Assembly (NCBI GenBank): GCA_031002005.1
Contig: JARYHS010008074.1
Span: 269,267,930 to 269,331,929 of the forward strand
Direction of reading: 5' to 3'
Length of the DNA: 64,000 nt
Source of the DNA: Vandiemenella viatica
Taxonomy: Eukaryota > Arthropoda > Insecta > Orthoptera > Morabidae
The notes under the pieces were generated by a model. It saw only the letters and a program-made list of their open reading frames with translations. It was not told where the DNA came from and did not search any database. The translations under genes were made by a program, and so were the position numbers. Positions 47,370 to 57,155 of this stretch are shown here, piece by piece; the first letter of the stretch is position 1; each line of letters begins with the position of its first letter.

Positions 47370-47694
47370 AAAACTGTCATGAGCCGTGCTTTGACAAGAC
47401 GACACGCCTCTGCCATGCTAATAATTTTTGGGATAGTGTCGTGAAAGAGGCAATTGAAATCAGAGTTAATAACAATGTGATAAATCGGGATCAAGGACTT
47501 AACATAAGTCAAACATGGAGGCCAGTTATTAAACAATTGCGAAACACACGGGAGCGGACCATATTTGGGCATAACAACAACCGGAACATGACGTCACCAA
47601 GCAGACCCGCCCTCCGCGCGAGTTCCCCTCCTCTCCCGCCCGGTAGCCCTATATAGAGACTACCGCTAGGCAGTTTTAGTTAGTTAAGCAGGGC
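47370..47694 (+). mobile_element. PLE array: 3' fragment (C-terminus and junction region)
   Basis: The fragment starts inside the GIY-YIG domain (ENCHEPCFDKTTRLCHANN) and runs to the stop at 47654-47656 and the junction beyond. It differs from the later copies by at least one silent change (TTG for TTA in KQLRN). Positioned upstream of copy 1, it supplies the CRE box, GC-rich stretch and TATA box in front of that copy's ATG. Confidence 0.9.
47589..47680 (+). promoter_or_regulatory. Promoter-like cluster before PLE copy 1
   Basis: In order: TGACGTCA (47589-47596, CRE palindrome), CCCGCCCTCC and CTCCCGCCC (GC-rich), TATATAG (47650-47656) and CAGT (47671, arthropod initiator-like). The C-terminal codons and stop of the upstream fragment overlap the TATA box. 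Equivalent clusters stand at 50157-50248, 52724-52815 and 55291-55382. TATA-to-CAGT spacing is only 22 bases, so the real start may be slightly further down. Confidence 0.5.
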
Positions 47695-47732
47695 TTGACA
47701 ATGGGAGCAGTGCCGGCTCTCGAAACGTCGCC
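47691..47732 (+). ncRNA. Hammerhead-like fold at the PLE junction (copy 1)
   Basis: TTGACAA (47695-47701) stands where CUGANGA is expected. GGGAGC (47703-47708) pairs with GCTCTC (47716-47721) as stem II, followed by GAAA (47722-47725), then CG, then TC with predicted cleavage after C47729. GGC (47692-47694) can pair with GCC (47730-47732) as start of stem I. C3 and G8 are both changed, to U and A, which keeps the 3-8 pair. Stem III would be ACGT, self-complementary between two molecules. The ATG at 47701 lies inside. Copies recur at 50259, 52826 and 55393. Confidence 0.5.
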
Positions 47733-50224
47733 AGTCGACTTTTATTTGACGCGGCTAGAATCCCGAGAGTGTTTTCTACAGTGCTGCCGCCGCGAAAACG
47801 TTCACAGTTATTTAACATACCTCTACGGGGAGGATATGTCGCGCAGCGTTAAACATCTGGAGAAGCTGCGCTGCAAGAAGGCCAAACTACTGAGTTCGCT
47901 GGCCTTCCTGTTAAGGTGTAGAGACACCGAAACAGTGCCACGGTTTGCCGTTGTAAACCATCCGGCTAACACTACTGCCATGAAGAAGATTTTACGCCGC
48001 ACCAGCCTGGCGATTGTAAGGGAGAGGATTCGTCAAACTCGCCGTGACCTCGACAAAAATGCTAGAGAACTAATGGGACGCCATTTGCTATTAGCAGCAG
48101 CCCTCTCGCCGATGGATTGGGAATGGGTTGACAACTTCACCACCGGACAACAGAATTCTATATTAAGGACGGCCACGCGCAGGCAGTGCTGTAAATTCAA
48201 CCGCCTGTCGCGTGATCTGCGCGACACCCAGCTACCCGAAGACAGACGAACCGTGATTAACCTATCGGGGAAAGAAATTGACGAAGGTGCTATCTCAGCC
48301 CTGAAGAAAGGATTGAACTTCGCACCGGCTCCACGTTCCTTGCCTATCATGAACATCATCAGCGGAGTGGAACAAGCTGTGCGTAATATTCCAACGGACG
48401 CAGCGGAAGAGGTACGCCGGGAGACAACGCGCATCCTGACGAGGGCCAGACCACCTAAGCCCAATATGACCGCAGCTGAACGAGCCGGCTTACGTGTTTT
48501 ACGGGAAGACACCGAAATCGTGGTTTTACCAGCTGACAAGGGAAATTCGACCGTAATTCTGACAAACACTGACTACCACCAGAAGATGTGTGAAGTTTTA
48601 GATGATGAGGCATATCGTGTGCTTCCGCGCGACCCCACGGCACGGACAGTCAGAAAAACCAATATCTTAATAAAAGAAGCTGGATTGGCGGAAGAAACAG
48701 TGAAGAATTTGACAGTCCGAGCCCCAAGACCACCAAGATTGTATGGCCTACCAAAAATACACAAAGAGCATGCTCCGATGCGGCCGATAGTTAGTGCCAT
48801 AGATTCGCCGACGTACAGGTTGGCCAAATACCTCACACGTCAGTTAAGTCCGTTTGTGGGTAAATGTGCACACCACGTTAAGAACTCTGCTGCGTTTGTG
48901 GAAGTGGTTAAAACAATGAGACTAGAGCGTGACGATATCATGGTCAGTTTGGATGTCACATCGTTATTTACGCGGGTGCCGTTAAGGGAAACAATCGAAC
49001 TTACTTAGTGAACATTTTGACCAAAAACTCGTGGAATTATTCAGACACACGCTCACGTCGACGTATTTCGTGTACCAAGAAAAATATTACGAACAAACGG
49101 ACGGCGTGGCCATGGGGTCCCCGTTATCCCCAGCGATTGCCGATTTTTACATGGAACATTTTGAGCATGTAGCTCTTGACGCGGCCCCTTTAAAGCCCAA
49201 GTGTTTTTATAGATTTGTTGACGACACATTCCTCGTGTGGCCTCATGGGATACCAGCCCTATATGAATTTGTGAACTATCTCAACGGCGTTCACCCCAAC
49301 ATCAAGTTCACGATGGAAATCGAAAAAGAAGGCGCACTTCCTTTTCTGGATGTATTGGTACGTCGAAAGCCGAACGGAAGGTTGGGGCACAGTGTGTATA
49401 GAAAACCCACACACACTGATCGTTATCTAAACGCCCTTAGTTTTCATCACCCATCTCAGAAGCGCGGCGTACTGAATACGTTGGTCCACAGGGCAAAGGC
49501 GGTATCCGACAATCAGCATCTACAAGAAGAGCTGCGACACTTAGAACGCGTGTTTAGGGCCAATGGTTATAGTTCCAAAGAAATTCGACATGCGATTATC
49601 GGAAGAAGAAACAAAAACAAAACGGATGACAGGGAACGAGAAACCCCACGTGCCTTTTTGCCCTTCTGCGGAGCGGTGACATCGAAAATAGCCAGGCTGC
49701 TCAACAAGCAAGGCATCCGCTCCATCTTTCGGCCCCCGCCTAAGATCCGTCAGTTATTACGAACCCCGAAAGATTGTATAAATCTCCGGGCCCCTGGAGT
49801 GTATAAAATTCCTTGTGAGTGTGGCTCTTCCTATATAGGACAGACTTTGAGAACGATCGATGAAAGGCGCAAAGAGCATATAAGATACTTTAAGTTGGGG
49901 CAGAAAGAAAAATCGGCTATAGTAGAGCACGCCCTTGAAAACTGTCATGAGCCGTGCTTTGACAAGACGACACGCCTCTGCCATGCTAATAATTTTTGGG
50001 ATAGTGTCGTGAAAGAGGCAATTGAAATCAGAGTTAATAACAATGTGATAAATCGGGATCAAGGACTTAACATAAGTCAAACATGGAGGCCAGTTATTAA
50101 ACAATTACGAAACACACGGGAGCGGACCATATTTGGGCATAACAACAACCGGAACATGACGTCACCAAGCAGACCCGCCCTCCGCGCGAGTTCCCCTCCT
50201 CTCCCGCCCGGTAGCCCTATATAG
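47701..50224 (+). pseudogene. PLE copy 1: RT plus GIY-YIG protein, frameshifted
   Basis: The coding sequence is nearly identical to copies 2 and 3, but one extra T at 49001-49002 (GAACTTACTTAG instead of GAACTACTTAG) shifts the frame and gives a stop at 49006-49008, just after the SLDVTSLF motif. The remainder, including YRFVDD and GIY-YIG, continues in the next frame to 50224. One silent T/C difference from copy 2 is seen at 48129. A translated product would lack the RT catalytic DD and the endonuclease. Confidence 0.9.
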
Positions 50225-50248
50225 AGACTACCGCTAGGCAGTTTTAGT
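50157..50248 (+). promoter_or_regulatory. Promoter-like cluster before PLE copy 2
   Basis: TGACGTCA (50157-50164), GC-rich stretch, TATATAG (50218-50224) overlapping the stop of copy 1, and CAGT near 50239. Identical arrangement to the cluster at 47589. Confidence 0.5.
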
Positions 50249-50258
50249 TAGTTAAGCA

Positions 50259-50300
50259 GGGCTTGACAATGGGAGCAGTGCCGGCTCTCGAAACGTCGCC
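50259..50300 (+). ncRNA. Hammerhead-like fold at the PLE junction (copy 2)
   Basis: Same sequence as 47691-47732; predicted cleavage after C50297. The ATG of copy 2 (50269) lies within it. Confidence 0.5.
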
Positions 50301-52791
50301 AGTCGACTTTTATTTGACGCGGCTAGAATCCCGAGAGTGTTTTCTACAGTGCTGCCGCCGCGAAAACGTTCACAGTTATTTAACATACCTCTACGGGGAG
50401 GATATGTCGCGCAGCGTTAAACATCTGGAGAAGCTGCGCTGCAAGAAGGCCAAACTACTGAGTTCGCTGGCCTTCCTGTTAAGGTGTAGAGACACCGAAA
50501 CAGTGCCACGGTTTGCCGTTGTAAACCATCCGGCTAACACTACTGCCATGAAGAAGATTTTACGCCGCACCAGCCTGGCGATTGTAAGGGAGAGGATTCG
50601 TCAAACTCGCCGTGACCTCGACAAAAATGCTAGAGAACTAATGGGACGCCATTTGCTATTAGCAGCAGCCCTCTCGCCGATGGATTGGGAATGGGTCGAC
50701 AACTTCACCACCGGACAACAGAATTCTATATTAAGGACGGCCACGCGCAGGCAGTGCTGTAAATTCAACCGCCTGTCGCGTGATCTGCGCGACACCCAGC
50801 TACCCGAAGACAGACGAACCGTGATTAACCTATCGGGGAAAGAAATTGACGAAGGTGCTATCTCAGCCCTGAAGAAAGGATTGAACTTCGCACCGGCTCC
50901 ACGTTCCTTGCCTATCATGAACATCATCAGCGGAGTGGAACAAGCTGTGCGTAATATTCCAACGGACGCAGCGGAAGAGGTACGCCGGGAGACAACGCGC
51001 ATCCTGACGAGGGCCAGACCACCTAAGCCCAATATGACCGCAGCTGAACGAGCCGGCTTACGTGTTTTACGGGAAGACACCGAAATCGTGGTTTTACCAG
51101 CTGACAAGGGAAATTCGACCGTAATTCTGACAAACACTGACTACCACCAGAAGATGTGTGAAGTTTTAGATGATGAGGCATATCGTGTGCTTCCGCGCGA
51201 CCCCACGGCACGGACAGTCAGAAAAACCAATATCTTAATAAAAGAAGCTGGATTGGCGGAAGAAACAGTGAAGAATTTGACAGTCCGAGCCCCAAGACCA
51301 CCAAGATTGTATGGCCTACCAAAAATACACAAAGAGCATGCTCCGATGCGGCCGATAGTTAGTGCCATAGATTCGCCGACGTACAGGTTGGCCAAATACC
51401 TCACACGTCAGTTAAGTCCGTTTGTGGGTAAATGTGCACACCACGTTAAGAACTCTGCTGCGTTTGTGGAAGTGGTTAAAACAATGAGACTAGAGCGTGA
51501 CGATATCATGGTCAGTTTGGATGTCACATCGTTATTTACGCGGGTGCCGTTAAGGGAAACAATCGAACTACTTAGTGAACATTTTGACCAAAAACTCGTG
51601 GAATTATTCAGACACACGCTCACGTCGACGTATTTCGTGTACCAAGAAAAATATTACGAACAAACGGACGGCGTGGCCATGGGGTCCCCGTTATCCCCAG
51701 CGATTGCCGATTTTTACATGGAACATTTTGAGCATGTAGCTCTTGACGCGGCCCCTTTAAAGCCCAAGTGTTTTTATAGATTTGTTGACGACACATTCCT
51801 CGTGTGGCCTCATGGGATACCAGCCCTATATGAATTTGTGAACTATCTCAACGGCGTTCACCCCAACATCAAGTTCACGATGGAAATCGAAAAAGAAGGC
51901 GCACTTCCTTTTCTGGATGTATTGGTACGTCGAAAGCCGAACGGAAGGTTGGGGCACAGTGTGTATAGAAAACCCACACACACTGATCGTTATCTAAACG
52001 CCCTTAGTTTTCATCACCCATCTCAGAAGCGCGGCGTACTGAATACGTTGGTCCACAGGGCAAAGGCGGTATCCGACAATCAGCATCTACAAGAAGAGCT
52101 GCGACACTTAGAACGCGTGTTTAGGGCCAATGGTTATAGTTCCAAAGAAATTCGACATGCGATTATCGGAAGAAGAAACAAAAACAAAACGGATGACAGG
52201 GAACGAGAAACCCCACGTGCCTTTTTGCCCTTCTGCGGAGCGGTGACATCGAAAATAGCCAGGCTGCTCAACAAGCAAGGCATCCGCTCCATCTTTCGGC
52301 CCCCGCCTAAGATCCGTCAGTTATTACGAACCCCGAAAGATTGTATAAATCTCCGGGCCCCTGGAGTGTATAAAATTCCTTGTGAGTGTGGCTCTTCCTA
52401 TATAGGACAGACTTTGAGAACGATCGATGAAAGGCGCAAAGAGCATATAAGATACTTTAAGTTGGGGCAGAAAGAAAAATCGGCTATAGTAGAGCACGCC
52501 CTTGAAAACTGTCATGAGCCGTGCTTTGACAAGACGACACGCCTCTGCCATGCTAATAATTTTTGGGATAGTGTCGTGAAAGAGGCAATTGAAATCAGAG
52601 TTAATAACAATGTGATAAATCGGGATCAAGGACTTAACATAAGTCAAACATGGAGGCCAGTTATTAAACAATTACGAAACACACGGGAGCGGACCATATT
52701 TGGGCATAACAACAACCGGAACATGACGTCACCAAGCAGACCCGCCCTCCGCGCGAGTTCCCCTCCTCTCCCGCCCGGTAGCCCTATATAG
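50269..52791 (+). CDS. PLE copy 2: intact RT plus GIY-YIG endonuclease
   Basis: This 840-codon frame encodes a Penelope-like retroelement protein that would copy its RNA at a nick made by its own endonuclease. The ATG at 50269 is chosen; the TTG two codons earlier is not a usual eukaryotic start. The N-terminal ~260 residues are helical and basic. The RT follows: LPADKG (~276), LPKIHK (~351), SLDVTSLF (~416), GVAMGSPLSP (~468) and the catalytic YRFVDD (503-508). The GIY-YIG nuclease has GVYKIPCECG (from 699) and YIGQT (from 711) with downstream RRKEH. All key residues are present, so it could be active. The stop TAG is part of the TATATAG of the next junction. Only 44 bases separate it from the next ATG. 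Confidence 0.95.
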   Translation: MGAVPALETSPVDFYLTRLESRECFLQCCRRENVHSYLTYLYGEDMSRSVKHLEKLRCKKAKLLSSLAFLLRCRDTETVPRFAVVNHPANTTAMKKILRRTSLAIVRERIRQTRRDLDKNARELMGRHLLLAAALSPMDWEWVDNFTTGQQNSILRTATRRQCCKFNRLSRDLRDTQLPEDRRTVINLSGKEIDEGAISALKKGLNFAPAPRSLPIMNIISGVEQAVRNIPTDAAEEVRRETTRILTRARPPKPNMTAAERAGLRVLREDTEIVVLPADKGNSTVILTNTDYHQKMCEVLDDEAYRVLPRDPTARTVRKTNILIKEAGLAEETVKNLTVRAPRPPRLYGLPKIHKEHAPMRPIVSAIDSPTYRLAKYLTRQLSPFVGKCAHHVKNSAAFVEVVKTMRLERDDIMVSLDVTSLFTRVPLRETIELLSEHFDQKLVELFRHTLTSTYFVYQEKYYEQTDGVAMGSPLSPAIADFYMEHFEHVALDAAPLKPKCFYRFVDDTFLVWPHGIPALYEFVNYLNGVHPNIKFTMEIEKEGALPFLDVLVRRKPNGRLGHSVYRKPTHTDRYLNALSFHHPSQKRGVLNTLVHRAKAVSDNQHLQEELRHLERVFRANGYSSKEIRHAIIGRRNKNKTDDRERETPRAFLPFCGAVTSKIARLLNKQGIRSIFRPPPKIRQLLRTPKDCINLRAPGVYKIPCECGSSYIGQTLRTIDERRKEHIRYFKLGQKEKSAIVEHALENCHEPCFDKTTRLCHANNFWDSVVKEAIEIRVNNNVINRDQGLNISQTWRPVIKQLRNTRERTIFGHNNNRNMTSPSRPALRASSPPLPPGSPI

Positions 52792-52815
52792 AGACTACCG
52801 CTAGGCAGTTTTAGT
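52724..52815 (+). promoter_or_regulatory. Promoter-like cluster before PLE copy 3
   Basis: TGACGTCA (52724-52731) and TATATAG (52785-52791) in the last codons of copy 2, same spacing as the other junctions. Confidence 0.5.
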
Positions 52816-52825
52816 TAGTTAAGCA

Positions 52826-52867
52826 GGGCTTGACAATGGGAGCAGTGCCGGCTCTCGAAACGTCGCC
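52826..52867 (+). ncRNA. Hammerhead-like fold at the PLE junction (copy 3)
   Basis: Same sequence as 47691-47732; predicted cleavage after C52864. Confidence 0.5.
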
Positions 52868-55358
52868 AGTCGACTTTTATTTGACGCGGCTAGAATCCCG
52901 AGAGTGTTTTCTACAGTGCTGCCGCCGCGAAAACGTTCACAGTTATTTAACATACCTCTACGGGGAGGATATGTCGCGCAGCGTTAAACATCTGGAGAAG
53001 CTGCGCTGCAAGAAGGCCAAACTACTGAGTTCGCTGGCCTTCCTGTTAAGGTGTAGAGACACCGAAACAGTGCCACGGTTTGCCGTTGTAAACCATCCGG
53101 CTAACACTACTGCCATGAAGAAGATTTTACGCCGCACCAGCCTGGCGATTGTAAGGGAGAGGATTCGTCAAACTCGCCGTGACCTCGACAAAAATGCTAG
53201 AGAACTAATGGGACGCCATTTGCTATTAGCAGCAGCCCTCTCGCCGATGGATTGGGAATGGGTCGACAACTTCACCACCGGACAACAGAATTCTATATTA
53301 AGGACGGCCACGCGCAGGCAGTGCTGTAAATTCAACCGCCTGTCGCGTGATCTGCGCGACACCCAGCTACCCGAAGACAGACGAACCGTGATTAACCTAT
53401 CGGGGAAAGAAATTGACGAAGGTGCTATCTCAGCCCTGAAGAAAGGATTGAACTTCGCACCGGCTCCACGTTCCTTGCCTATCATGAACATCATCAGCGG
53501 AGTGGAACAAGCTGTGCGTAATATTCCAACGGACGCAGCGGAAGAGGTACGCCGGGAGACAACGCGCATCCTGACGAGGGCCAGACCACCTAAGCCCAAT
53601 ATGACCGCAGCTGAACGAGCCGGCTTACGTGTTTTACGGGAAGACACCGAAATCGTGGTTTTACCAGCTGACAAGGGAAATTCGACCGTAATTCTGACAA
53701 ACACTGACTACCACCAGAAGATGTGTGAAGTTTTAGATGATGAGGCATATCGTGTGCTTCCGCGCGACCCCACGGCACGGACAGTCAGAAAAACCAATAT
53801 CTTAATAAAAGAAGCTGGATTGGCGGAAGAAACAGTGAAGAATTTGACAGTCCGAGCCCCAAGACCACCAAGATTGTATGGCCTACCAAAAATACACAAA
53901 GAGCATGCTCCGATGCGGCCGATAGTTAGTGCCATAGATTCGCCGACGTACAGGTTGGCCAAATACCTCACACGTCAGTTAAGTCCGTTTGTGGGTAAAT
54001 GTGCACACCACGTTAAGAACTCTGCTGCGTTTGTGGAAGTGGTTAAAACAATGAGACTAGAGCGTGACGATATCATGGTCAGTTTGGATGTCACATCGTT
54101 ATTTACGCGGGTGCCGTTAAGGGAAACAATCGAACTACTTAGTGAACATTTTGACCAAAAACTCGTGGAATTATTCAGACACACGCTCACGTCGACGTAT
54201 TTCGTGTACCAAGAAAAATATTACGAACAAACGGACGGCGTGGCCATGGGGTCCCCGTTATCCCCAGCGATTGCCGATTTTTACATGGAACATTTTGAGC
54301 ATGTAGCTCTTGACGCGGCCCCTTTAAAGCCCAAGTGTTTTTATAGATTTGTTGACGACACATTCCTCGTGTGGCCTCATGGGATACCAGCCCTATATGA
54401 ATTTGTGAACTATCTCAACGGCGTTCACCCCAACATCAAGTTCACGATGGAAATCGAAAAAGAAGGCGCACTTCCTTTTCTGGATGTATTGGTACGTCGA
54501 AAGCCGAACGGAAGGTTGGGGCACAGTGTGTATAGAAAACCCACACACACTGATCGTTATCTAAACGCCCTTAGTTTTCATCACCCATCTCAGAAGCGCG
54601 GCGTACTGAATACGTTGGTCCACAGGGCAAAGGCGGTATCCGACAATCAGCATCTACAAGAAGAGCTGCGACACTTAGAACGCGTGTTTAGGGCCAATGG
54701 TTATAGTTCCAAAGAAATTCGACATGCGATTATCGGAAGAAGAAACAAAAACAAAACGGATGACAGGGAACGAGAAACCCCACGTGCCTTTTTGCCCTTC
54801 TGCGGAGCGGTGACATCGAAAATAGCCAGGCTGCTCAACAAGCAAGGCATCCGCTCCATCTTTCGGCCCCCGCCTAAGATCCGTCAGTTATTACGAACCC
54901 CGAAAGATTGTATAAATCTCCGGGCCCCTGGAGTGTATAAAATTCCTTGTGAGTGTGGCTCTTCCTATATAGGACAGACTTTGAGAACGATCGATGAAAG
55001 GCGCAAAGAGCATATAAGATACTTTAAGTTGGGGCAGAAAGAAAAATCGGCTATAGTAGAGCACGCCCTTGAAAACTGTCATGAGCCGTGCTTTGACAAG
55101 ACGACACGCCTCTGCCATGCTAATAATTTTTGGGATAGTGTCGTGAAAGAGGCAATTGAAATCAGAGTTAATAACAATGTGATAAATCGGGATCAAGGAC
55201 TTAACATAAGTCAAACATGGAGGCCAGTTATTAAACAATTACGAAACACACGGGAGCGGACCATATTTGGGCATAACAACAACCGGAACATGACGTCACC
55301 AAGCAGACCCGCCCTCCGCGCGAGTTCCCCTCCTCTCCCGCCCGGTAGCCCTATATAG
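52836..55358 (+). CDS. PLE copy 3: intact RT plus GIY-YIG endonuclease
   Basis: The encoded protein is identical to that of copy 2 over its full length, with the same start choice (ATG at 52836) and the same catalytic motifs, YRFVDD and GVY...YIG. The unit length is exactly 2567 bp, as for copy 2. Identity at this level means either very recent tandem amplification, gene conversion, or an assembly duplication. The 3' end again carries the CRE box, GC-rich stretch and TATA box, here facing the truncated 5' stub. Confidence 0.95.
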   Translation: MGAVPALETSPVDFYLTRLESRECFLQCCRRENVHSYLTYLYGEDMSRSVKHLEKLRCKKAKLLSSLAFLLRCRDTETVPRFAVVNHPANTTAMKKILRRTSLAIVRERIRQTRRDLDKNARELMGRHLLLAAALSPMDWEWVDNFTTGQQNSILRTATRRQCCKFNRLSRDLRDTQLPEDRRTVINLSGKEIDEGAISALKKGLNFAPAPRSLPIMNIISGVEQAVRNIPTDAAEEVRRETTRILTRARPPKPNMTAAERAGLRVLREDTEIVVLPADKGNSTVILTNTDYHQKMCEVLDDEAYRVLPRDPTARTVRKTNILIKEAGLAEETVKNLTVRAPRPPRLYGLPKIHKEHAPMRPIVSAIDSPTYRLAKYLTRQLSPFVGKCAHHVKNSAAFVEVVKTMRLERDDIMVSLDVTSLFTRVPLRETIELLSEHFDQKLVELFRHTLTSTYFVYQEKYYEQTDGVAMGSPLSPAIADFYMEHFEHVALDAAPLKPKCFYRFVDDTFLVWPHGIPALYEFVNYLNGVHPNIKFTMEIEKEGALPFLDVLVRRKPNGRLGHSVYRKPTHTDRYLNALSFHHPSQKRGVLNTLVHRAKAVSDNQHLQEELRHLERVFRANGYSSKEIRHAIIGRRNKNKTDDRERETPRAFLPFCGAVTSKIARLLNKQGIRSIFRPPPKIRQLLRTPKDCINLRAPGVYKIPCECGSSYIGQTLRTIDERRKEHIRYFKLGQKEKSAIVEHALENCHEPCFDKTTRLCHANNFWDSVVKEAIEIRVNNNVINRDQGLNISQTWRPVIKQLRNTRERTIFGHNNNRNMTSPSRPALRASSPPLPPGSPI

Positions 55359-55382
55359 AGACTACCGCTAGGCAGTTTTAGT
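55291..55382 (+). promoter_or_regulatory. Promoter-like cluster before the PLE 5' stub
   Basis: TGACGTCA (55291-55298) and TATATAG (55352-55358). Transcription from here would read out into satellite B. Confidence 0.45.
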
Positions 55383-55392
55383 TAGTTAAGCA

Positions 55393-55434
55393 GGGCTTGA
55401 CAATGGGAGCAGTGCCGGCTCTCGAAACGTCGCC
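55393..55434 (+). ncRNA. Hammerhead-like fold at the last PLE junction
   Basis: Fourth copy of the motif at 47691-47732; predicted cleavage after C55431. Confidence 0.5.
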
Positions 55435-55482
55435 AGTCGACTTTTATTTGACGCGGCTAGAATCCCGAGAGTGTTTTCTACA
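55403..55482 (+). pseudogene. PLE 5' stub (first ~27 codons)
   Basis: The start of a further unit, MGAVPALETSPVDFYLTRLE and a few more codons, ends at TTTTCTACA against the right TSD (GAGAATATCCTTG, 55483-55495). It is the truncated end of the array. Confidence 0.92.
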
Positions 55483-55495
55483 GAGAATATCCTTG
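55483..55495. repeat. Right target-site duplication of the PLE array
   Basis: GAGAATATCCTTG, identical to 47357-47369. Joining the two flanks through one copy restores a continuous satellite B monomer. Confidence 0.85.
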
Positions 55496-56710
55496 TTCTA
55501 CCACTTTCAACCACCATATCTCCCACACTCCCACAGTTACCGCAATTCGGCCAACGTTGTGATCGATGGGTGACTCTGTGTTACTACCACACACAAACGC
55601 CAGTGATCTGCGATAGATAGTTTTCACTGAAAAGTGATACACCATAACACATGCGTCTTTGGCAGAAATATGATATTGCCGCAGGTCGACCACTTTAAAC
55701 CCCCATATCTCCCACACCCCCATAGCTACCGACATCTAACAACCATAGTGCACGACAAGAGACACGATTATACTACCACACACAAATACCAATACTCTAA
55801 GCTATGTAGTTGTGGCAGAAAAGTGACATTTGCGGAGACACATGTCTTTCATCGAAACACGAAAATATCCTTGATAGGCCAATTTCAACCACCATATCTC
55901 CCACACTACCACAGTTACTGAAATTAGGACGACGCCAGTGATCTGCGATAGATAGTTTTCGCTTGAAAAGTGATACACCATAACACATGCGTCTTTGGCA
56001 GAAATATGAAATTGCCGCAGGTAGACCACTTTCAACCCCCATACCTACCGACATATAACAACTATAGTGCACGACAGGAGACACGATTATACTACCGCAC
56101 ACAAACACCAATGCTCTATGCTATGTAGTTGTGGCAGAAAAGTGACATATGTGTAGACACATGTTTTTCGTCGAAATAAGCAAATATCTTTGATCGGCCA
56201 CTTTCAACCACCATATCTCCCACACTACCACAGTTACTAAAATTCGGACGACGTTGTGATCGAATGGTGACTCTGTGTTACCACCACACACAAACGCCAG
56301 TGATCTGCGATAGATAGTTTTCGCTGAAAAGTGATATACCATGACACGTGCGTCTTTGGCAGAAATATGAAATTGCCACAGGTCGACCACTTTCAGCCCC
56401 CATATTTCCCACACCCCCATAGCTACCGACATCTAACAACCATAGTGCACGTCAGGAGACACGATTCTACCACACACAAACACCAATGGTCTATGCTGTG
56501 TAGGTGCGGCAGGAAAGAGAAGTATAGGAAGACACAAATTTTTGGTCGAAATATGACAACGCCCTGCATTGTCCAACTTTAATCATCATATCTCCCACAT
56601 ACCCACAGCTATTGGCATTCGGCCAACGTTGTGCAGGACAGAAAATTCCTTGCTACTTCCACACACAAAGACCAGTGATCTGAGCTAGGTAGTGGTGGCT
56701 GAAAAGAGAA
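55496..56710 (+). repeat. Satellite B (~190 bp monomer, about 7 units)
   Basis: Units begin with CCACTTTCAACC or a variant at about 55499, 55689, 55880, 56026, 56197, 56388 and 56570. Two subtypes alternate: one with CCAGTGATCTGCGATAGATAG, the other with GCTACCGACATCTAACAAC. This gives a ~380 bp dimer. The third unit has an internal deletion of about 45 bp. The block ends near 56710 before AT-rich DNA containing TTTTATATATACATA. Confidence 0.9.
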
Positions 56711-57155
56711 ATATATGAAAATACTCGTCTATTTTTATATATACATAAGATGATGAATAATGACCAGAATGAGGATTATTGTATGTTAAAAACACTATAA
56801 TTTAAACATTAACATTTACAAATTAAGTTTGTAAAAGTCGTATGAGATACAGTTTACTGATTTACAGGAATTCTTGTCTGGAGGAAAAAAGATAATTTCA
56901 CGTTTTCTTTAAATGTATCTTTATTATCTGCAAACTGTTTTATAGTGTTAAGAAATTCACAGAACAAACATGTCCACGAATAATTTTAAAAATTTTAATT
57001 AATAATGAATATGTTTGAGGAAAAAAAGTTGCATATCATCGCCCATAGATGGATGAAACGGGAAGAAGAAAAAAATGAAGACGTTTCAGATTTGTGGTAG
57101 CTATTCGTGTTTACTGTATTACAATGTTTTGTAACAAAGCGCGTGAGACTCTATA
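56711..57155. other. AT-rich spacer
   Basis: No gene or repeat recognised apart from the TATATATACATA-type sequence near 56740, which might be the right end of the element that carries satellite B. Confidence 0.45.

Noticed and set aside
47282..47656. 124-codon frame left of PLE copy 1 as a separate gene
   Set aside because: Its first part is satellite B and the rest is the PLE C-terminus; the fusion frame is accidental.
47695..47700. TTG as start codon of the PLE frame
   Set aside because: A normal ATG follows two codons later and non-ATG starts are not expected here.
48033..48569. 178-codon antisense frame in each PLE unit, repeated at 50601 and 53168
   Set aside because: It lies opposite the intact sense frame, has no recognisable domain and simply recurs because the units are identical.
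55478..56582. Several 80-100 codon frames in satellite B
   Set aside because: They are frames of the repeated satellite monomers on both strands, with no conserved protein.
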